A stretch of DNA of 64,000 nt from Amaranthus tricolor (Eukaryota; Streptophyta; Magnoliopsida; Caryophyllales; Amaranthaceae): contig NC_080051.1 of NCBI RefSeq assembly GCF_026212465.1, positions 15,731,178-15,795,177 of the forward strand, in the 5' to 3' direction. The translations under genes and the position numbers were made by a program. Every line of letters begins with the position of its first letter. Position 1 is the stretch's first letter. Shown here in pieces: positions 56,254-64,000 of this stretch. The notes below the pieces were generated by a model that made no database searches, was not told the origin of the DNA, and worked only from the letters and a program-made list of their open reading frames with translations.

Positions 56254-57219
56254 TTAAACAAGTTATGATGTTCTCGTAAAACAGTTTCAATAATTGCATG
56301 GCGCAATGGCATAACATTAGCACTTTCAAAACTATATATTAACGTTAAATAATAATAATAATATAAAGATAAAATACAAAATAGAATAACCAAAATGCAA
56401 AAACATGAAAATGTGTTGTATTAGATTTATTACTCCCTCTTAAATACAAAAACCATGGTTATTGCTAAAATCAATGCACCAAAAAAAACATTCCTGATTT
56501 CTAAAATTAGTAGTTTAATTAAAGAAAATCTAGATTTTTGTAGCTTGATAATGAATATAAACAAAAAATTGTACATCATCCATAATGGTTTAAGAAAAAA
56601 GTTGTAAAAAGGTTGATATTTTAAAGAAGAGAGGGGAGGAAATTTTGAAAAAATATGAAGTAACTCCGGAAAAAAAGAATGATGTGCAAAAAGACTTAAA
56701 TACGTGTGACCATCATTTTGTGTAATATATTCAGGGTCGTTCGTCGTTTCTGACAAACATTTTGACGTCCTAGGCGAAGTAGTATAATTAAGTCTTTAAA
56801 GAATAATAATAGAAAAATTTTTAAAAATTATTTCTATATGATATAAAACAATAGCACCTGGTATGAATTACTTATTTTTCATATGTCAGTGCTAACTCAA
56901 AAACCTTTAAATTTGGCATCTTATTTATTTCACTTGTCCTACTTTTTTATTGTCACTATTTTCTATTTAATTTAAATTTATATTTAATTTTTAATTTATT
57001 GGTTAAAATCTAATCAAATGGAATATTTTTCATTCAACTGAATGCAAGAATTATTAATATTTAATTTTTCATAATTATTAATTATGTATAATTAGATACT
57101 TTAATGGTTAAAAAATTACCTAGCAAATGTGAAAAAATAAATGTAAAAAGTGAAATGAATAGAAGTATAATATTAGAAAGATACTCCGTTTATCTATTAT
57201 CTAGTACAATTTAGTATTA
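56254..57219. other. No recognisable gene
   Basis: AT-rich spacer. TTACTCCCTCTTAAATAC at about 56430 looks like another Stowaway-type end, but I found no partner. Confidence 0.4.
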
Positions 57220-57221
57220 TA

Positions 57222-57483
57222 CTTCCTTTGTTTCAAAATACGTATAATGTTTGCATTTTCATGCGATCCAATGTACTAATTCAATCCTTAATATCTATAT
57301 TTATGTATAATAAAAAAAATATAAAAATTTGAGATTTATAAACCTTGCATTGAAACAAATCAAACAAAATCATCTCACTTAACTATATTTTAACTTATAA
57401 ATTACAAATTAATCACAATACAAGGAAGATAAATATATAGTGCAAGTATTTTCAATATTGCGAGTAAATTGAAACGGAAGAAG
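57222..57483 (+). mobile_element. Stowaway-like MITE, 262 bp
   Basis: CTTCCTTTGTTTCAAAATA at the left pairs with the inverted right end CTTCTTCCGTTTCAATTTA. TA flanks both sides. Different subfamily from the 55-56-kb pair. Confidence 0.65.
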
Positions 57484-57485
57484 TA

Positions 57486-58659
57486 CCATTTAAATTTAAT
57501 ATAATCAATACTACTACATAGTAAAGATACTACCAAATTATACGGTATACAAGGAAATCATATTCTAGACAATTGCAATTAGCAATTCAAATAATCAAAT
57601 AATCAATACTACCTCATCCTAATTTCCATTTGAAAACGAAGGAAAATATAAAACTAAAATGAGGCAAATGCAATTGGCAAGTAAATACCGAAAGAGGCAG
57701 AAGACAATTGCAAATATAAAACGAATATACAAAATTACAAATTCCAATTAATAGAATTGCAATTTGCAAGTCATACCAAATGAGGCAGAAATCTTAAAGA
57801 TATTGTAGTCCAGACGCTACCACCATTGATGAGTGATGAATGAGGAGTTCGCCTGTTTGTAAACTGAAAAAAACACTTATCATCACCATTGATGAAGACT
57901 GATAAGAGAAGGTGAAAGATTGTTTATTGAATGAGTTTGGTGTTTTAAATTGTTGCTCCAGAAATTCAGACGCATTAAATGAATTCTTGAACATGGAGCT
58001 TGTAGCAGGAAGCGACAGTCTCAGTATCTAATTAACATTAATGACAATGTTTTCAATAATGTGAAAGTCTCAAAATGTCGATCTGCTAAAATTTTAAAAA
58101 ACTGAAAACTATTTATGACAATTGACAAACGATAAATATTACATCAGAGTTGGAAAATCAAATACATATCGTTTGTTCCAAAAACAAGTAAATTTAAGTA
58201 CATCAAGATCATCAATATCAAGGGATAACAAAATGCAGTTAAGTCCTTGATATCATAACTAATTGTAACTGTGGTCTCGATTGGAACCTGAAACTAAATC
58301 CTGCAAAATGCTATCATCCATGATACAGATGACAGCCGATTGAATCGGTTAGCGCTTAACGCCGAGCATAATTCCCTATCTAGCTCAACATACAAAATTT
58401 ATACACCATATTTACAAAATAATAATTAAAGTAAGAACTTATAATTAATTGATACCACCGTATACTTTTACTATATTCTTTTACTGTTCCATACTTTTAA
58501 GTCATTGAGATACCATTTTCAGCCCTGGCAGAAGCACATTACTGCCACTTATACAATTCGATAATCTTAATACTTAAGCAGGTTCATTTGGTTAATACTC
58601 ATAACCGTACCATGCATCATAGCGTCCATAGTAATCAAGTTTATCACTGATCAACAAGC
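57486..58659. other. No recognisable gene
   Basis: AT-rich spacer. A minus-strand frame near 57800-57990 is not supported by any family. Confidence 0.4.
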
Positions 58660-61490
58660 ACAACAATATGACACCTGATATATGTAAGGGTCTGGCTAGA
58701 TTAGGGCTAAAGCCCTACATCTAACTATGGGAGTCGTCACCCCTCCAATAAAATTATGCTTGAGAATCTACAAGATAGGTGGGTAACCCCCTGTTTTACA
58801 CCGCATTTTAAGTGCCGGATAACACGGGCGCCGGGATTTTACATGCCGGTCTATTGTTCGATTTTACCTTATTATCAGGGTCATTCAATCAATACTTAGA
58901 TAAGTTCACACAAGCACATCACATTTTAATCACTATAAGTTGACTTTGACTTTGACCAACTTAGGTGGTAACTTCCTTTATTTAATAAGATTCTTAATCA
59001 GAATATTAAATTTACCCTTTATACTCTTATAAGTTCACTACTAAATTTTTACTCATTAAAATTTATTTAAAAATTTATATATAATAGTTTACTTGTTAAA
59101 TAAATTCACACTGATAACTTAATATTTTATTAATAGTCTCCAAATTAGTATTTTTACAAGTAGCTACTAAATAGTTTATTTCTCTTGAAATAAGTTCTCA
59201 AATCAACATATTTAACTTTAAAACAAATAAAATTCTTATTATTTTCACAAAATATATATTCTAATTAAAAATCAAGTAAAACTGTATTTTTTGGATAAAT
59301 TTTAATACTCAAACAACCAAAAATGAATATTTCAAGTTTTTCAAACAAGTAAACTTATTAAGTTCACAAAATAAAGATTAAATTTCTAATGATAAAACAA
59401 ATAAAACTAATAATTTCACGAAATCAATTATTCTAGTTATAAAACAAGTAGCACTTGATAAGTTCACATAAATCAATACTTCTAGTTATAAAATAGATAA
59501 AACTTATATTTTCACAAGAAAATCAATATTTCTTGTTATAAACTAATTAAGTAAAACTTTATTTTATCAATATTTTCATAAAATTAAAATTTCACGCGTA
59601 ATTTTAAAAGACATGTTTATTAAATGTACTTTTACATCTTTTTACAAAAAGACAGGTTTATTAATAGTCAACTAAAGAAATATTGTGTACTAACTAGTTA
59701 TTTAATATCACAAAAGTTACTTTTTATTATAGAATCTCGGGTATTCAAGAGAACACTTTAATAATAATAACTTACAAAAATTTTCCAAATATATATTTTT
59801 AACTTTTTTATTATTATTATTATAAAAACATAGCTTGTAGTAATTTAAAATATTAAATAATTTTTTTTTTTAATATGATAGTGACTGAATGGGCCATGGG
59901 TATTGTTGGTCTTTTTCACTTAAATAACTTAATTTAATTAATTTTGTATAACTAAGATTATTACACAATAACTAATAAAACTTTAGGGATAAGCTTTAAT
60001 ATAAAAGATAAGGTATAATAACAACATTCGTAGCATAACCATATATTAAATAAAAAAAATACGTTAATAAAATAATACACATCTTTATAAACTAATTTAA
60101 CATAAAAATATTAACATAATTCTAACATAACCATTCTTAAACATAATAACATTCCTACATAACTCATATACATAGTAATACTAGTTTATAACATAGGTAG
60201 TACTTAATATCACTAGCATATAATAGTTATCCAACTTCCTAAACATGTCCAAATATTATTAATTTAACATACTAAAAATATTTGTAGCATAACCATATTA
60301 ACTTTAATCTTAATTATAATTTCCTTAAACTAACTTCTTACTTAAACATACTCAATATATTTTATACTTTACATATTGAAAAGTAAATATAATGTAAAGT
60401 TTCACATAAAGAGTAGGGTAAGAAGTTATACCATACTAACACCAATGATTAGTACTAAGTACTAATTAGGAAAATAATAAAATGCTCCAAAAGTAATGTT
60501 CTTATAAGCTCCTATAATAATTTTTCAACTCCAAAATGATAATGATTTTAGCTAGTGTTCTAAGCTCCAATTTCTTGAGTTTCTTCAACTATTAATATTA
60601 GGAAATTTAGTAAGCGATTTTATGAAGTAAAGTTTGGAGGAAAAAGTGAAGAAATTAAATGGCTAAAATGGAGTAGAGACTCATGGAAAAAAGGTGTCTT
60701 TTGATGGTTTTGTTCAATTTTACCAACTAAATCTCTTGGATAAAAGCTAGTATTTAAGGTGGATATTCATGGGACAAAAGGGTAATCCATTGGATAAAAA
60801 AAATTGCAAAAATCTTTCCCAAATCACCAGGTCATAATCGGCCAACATGGAGGATATGGGTTTTGAAATTTTTTCTAACTTTTCTTTACTTATGTAAGCA
60901 TCTAAAGTATTTAAATATTTGGATAGGTTTTGACTAAAATTAATTTAGGTGATTTAAATTAGTTTAGGTGCAAAATTAGCTTAGAAACTTACTTAAAGTA
61001 AATAATAATAAAAAAAATATACTAGTTTAAAATAGTTTAAATAAAAGTGTTAAAGTCATTAAAATAATTATTAACAAAGTTAATTAAGAAAATAAGAATT
61101 TTTAAACGTAAAATTTTACTAAACCGTAAACTAATTAAACTATTTTGAGATTTTTGTAATATAAAGTAATAATCAAAAAGTTTGGGCTCATAAAATAGTA
61201 TTAAAAAATAATAAGAAAATTAAATTTTCATATTCGAAATAATTTAAGAAATCGAGCAAGCATTAGGAACTTAAAGGAATTAAATAAGCAAAGAACATGA
61301 AAATCGAATTGGAAATTAAATAAGAAATTAAATTAAGAAATAAATAAGAAAAAAATTTATGATTAAAAGGAATATAAGATTTTAGGAATTAGATAAAGTT
61401 GGAGCTTAATAATCATGAATTAGTTATTAAATTGAATAACTTAAAAATTAATCGGAAATGATTAAAATTAGAAATTTTGAGCCTGTTACA
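58660..61490. other. Non-coding AT-rich block, possible decayed LTR-type repeat
   Basis: 58680-58870 is GC-richer (GGGCTAAAGCCC, GGGTAACCCCC, GATAACACGGGCGCCGGG). It is followed by over 2 kb of very AT-rich sequence with recurring AAACAAGTAAAACTT and TTCACAAAATCAAT words, then GAGCCTGTTACAGAGC near 61480. The layout recalls the non-coding LTR-like A/B repeats, but ends and coding are not identifiable. Confidence 0.3.
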
Positions 61491-61599
61491 GAGCTTCTAG
61501 CCTCTAAGTCTTAGTTTTCCAAGAAAAAAATAAAAAGGAAGCAGTTGCAATAATTACATGTCGGAAGTTTCAATTCCTTTTTATTCATCACTAATCCTT

Positions 61600-61845
61600 A
61601 AATGAGACGCTCTCATGGTGAGACCATCTCTAGTGAGCTGGCCCAATATACATTTTTTGTCTTAAAATGATCACTTATAACATTAAAGTGACCACTTATA
61701 ATTTTAATATAATCACTTTTTATAATCTTAGAGTGACTACTCATAACCTTAAAACGATTACTAATAATCTTAAAGTAATCAATTGAAGAAATGGGCTATT
61801 ATATGGATCTGTCTCATGATTAAACGGTCTCATACAAGACAAGCT
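61600..61845. mobile_element. MITE of the GAGACCATCTC family
   Basis: GAGACGCTCTCATGGTGAGACC at the left and AAACGGTCTCATACAAGAC at the right enclose repeated AAAGTGACCACTTATAA-type units of about 25 bp. Confidence 0.55.
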
Positions 61846-61854
61846 GTTTATTCA

Positions 61855-62029
61855 CATGTTTTCTTTTTCCTCTTATTTTTAGGCCTAGTTCCTTATAAAT
61901 TTTGGGTTTCAAGCTTAATTTTTAGCTTTTTAAATGCCGGCTTAGAGGCTCCCTCCAACATTTGTCTTTTGATTTTTAAATCGGGTCCTAAGCGGTAGCG
62001 ATTTAGACCTATCCTCAAGGCCAACCCTG
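61855..62029. mobile_element. hAT-like right end
   Basis: Inverted, it starts CAGGGTTGGCCTTGAGGATA and continues CTACCGCTTAGGACCCG. This resembles the common CAGGGCCGGC-type plant hAT terminus. The other end is not found, possibly lost in the adjacent repeats. Confidence 0.5.
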
Positions 62030-62092
62030 AATATATCAAATGCGCAAATCAGTACCAATGTGCAGGGATTGCTTATCCATTTATAGCTAGGG

Positions 62093-63109
<1,017 letters not shown>

Positions 63110-63385
63110 TATATCCCTAATTAGGTCCTTGGAGAGGTGCAACTCACTCAAGTCGTCCTTTATTTGCTCAACTCACGTTTACTTAGATCTTCAGAGGAAT
63201 CCTCTAACCCTCCACTATAATGGTTTCTATCCTTCTGATGGGATAGTTGATTGGCTTTCTTTACATATGCCTAAACCATCTTAACCTATTTTTACGTATC
63301 TTAGCAGATAGTGGAGCAACACCTAACTTCTCTCTAAACTCCTAATTTTTGATCTTATCCATCATTGTTCTACCCAAATCAAATA
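63110..63385 (-). pseudogene. RTE-type LINE, 3' end of ORF2
   Basis: On the minus strand 63270-63375 reads MMDKIKN-stop-EFREKLGVAP and AKIRKNRLRWF. This is the tail of plant RTE-type non-LTR reverse transcriptases, usually written ...VGVAPIxxKxRExRLRWFGH. A stop replaces the residue after KN, and the frame is lost downstream. Only the C-terminal tail is present. It is a different LINE class from the L1 at 5.4-14.9 kb. Confidence 0.6.
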
Positions 63386-64000
63386 AATGTTTAAAAGTTA
63401 AGATATTTTACAGTAATCCTCACCTAACATAAATTAAAATGTGAAAACACAATACATTTTTTTTTACGATCTTTACCCATAAAAATCAATTTAGACCAAG
63501 TCTTTTAACTGCAATTTAATTTTTGTGGATTTTTTGCTGGGTAAGAAAAGCTATTTGTTTTCGCTTTCGATGGCGATGTTGAATCTCTTTTTTTACGATG
63601 AAGGGAAGAGAAGGGGAAGAAGTCGTCAATAAATTGACCGCGAAAAATGGGTCTCATGCAAGTAAGCTTTGCTTGGAGCCCAATTTGCTTATCTCTTTCT
63701 TTTATTGTACCTTTTTTTGGGGTTTTTTTTTATTATAACCTGTTTTTTGATTATTCATAGAATTTTGAATAATGAACTCTTTTCTTTCCTAAGTAATTAA
63801 CGATTTAAAATGTGGCCGAGAAGGGTTGCCGCCTTAATTTGTTCGATAGTCAAATAGTCGAGCTCCACCCTACCATGCGTATCTATGATTGTTGTATCAG
63901 TTGTTAGGCAAATTGCACAAAGATTAAGTCCTTCACACTCCTAATCTTGCACACAACCAGCCTTATCAATGGAAGTAAGGTTTAATGACTCACAAACCCA
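63386..64000. other. No recognisable gene at the window end
   Basis: Spacer with some GC-richer, possibly transcribed-looking sequence at 63560-63660. A 20-codon frame from 63571 is too short to support. Confidence 0.35.

Noticed and set aside
63571..63633. Short ATG frame (MAMLNLFFYDEG) that might start a gene at the window end
   Set aside because: Only about 20 codons, with no splice donor or continuation that I could support.

Overview
This window is a transposon-dominated, AT-rich piece of a flowering-plant nuclear genome, most likely a eudicot. The evidence is plant-type Ty1/copia and Ty3/gypsy polyproteins, an L1-type LINE with DUF4283 and zf-RVT regions, a Mutator-like element (MULE) carrying a GRF zinc-finger start, a plant mobile domain (PMD) gene, and tRNA-Tyr with the short intron seen in plants. 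A placement in Caryophyllales is only an impression. I see no intact single-copy host protein gene. The genes that look functional are four tRNAs: one Tyr(GTA), two identical Thr(AGT) and one Val(AAC).

Layout. 0.7-2.5 kb: a hAT-like end and an internally deleted copia fragment. 2.9-16.8 kb: a nested stack. A roughly 3.3-kb repeat with TGTAACACC ends (copy A) was split by an L1-type LINE. The LINE's ORF1 was then split by a 4.9-kb relative of the same repeat (copy B). Separately, a 1.04-kb MULE with a 9-bp target duplication entered copy A. 16.9-20.9 kb: a 4.05-kb non-autonomous hAT element with an 8-bp target duplication. It carries a captured exon resembling ENTH/VHS (MTV1-like) trafficking proteins and a small two-exon ORF. 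21-26.9 kb: MITEs, a tRNA-Thr relic, a truncated hAT transposase with a BED finger, a third partial copy (C) of the A/B repeat, and another hAT-like end.

26.9-31.6 kb: a 5'-truncated chromovirus (Ty3/gypsy) with a decayed chromodomain and a CACTA-type end inside it. 32.1-32.9 kb: an 853-bp hAT element with an 8-bp target duplication and a MITE inside. 33.1-37.7 kb: a copia element with both LTRs whose pol is cut off directly at the 3' LTR. 37.9-50.7 kb: a tRNA neighbourhood built by segmental duplication (Tyr, Thr and Val genes plus several relics). It is interrupted at 39.8-43.3 kb by a GC-rich, three-exon, stop-ridden PMD-C gene with a strong hairpin upstream, and at 43.5-44.8 kb by a copia gag/protease fragment on the minus strand. 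51-64 kb: hAT-like and Stowaway-type MITEs, a tandem MITE dimer with three copies of a 9-bp target sequence, AT-rich spacer, a 585-bp pure AT microsatellite and an RTE-type LINE 3' end.

Overall this reads as a decaying, heavily methylated heterochromatic or intergenic region. Nearly all premature stops are explained by C-to-T or G-to-A changes. The features most worth a second look are the inverted-ended copy B with its 75-bp hairpin cassette, the hAT exon capture, the PMD gene's hairpin, and the tRNA segmental duplications.
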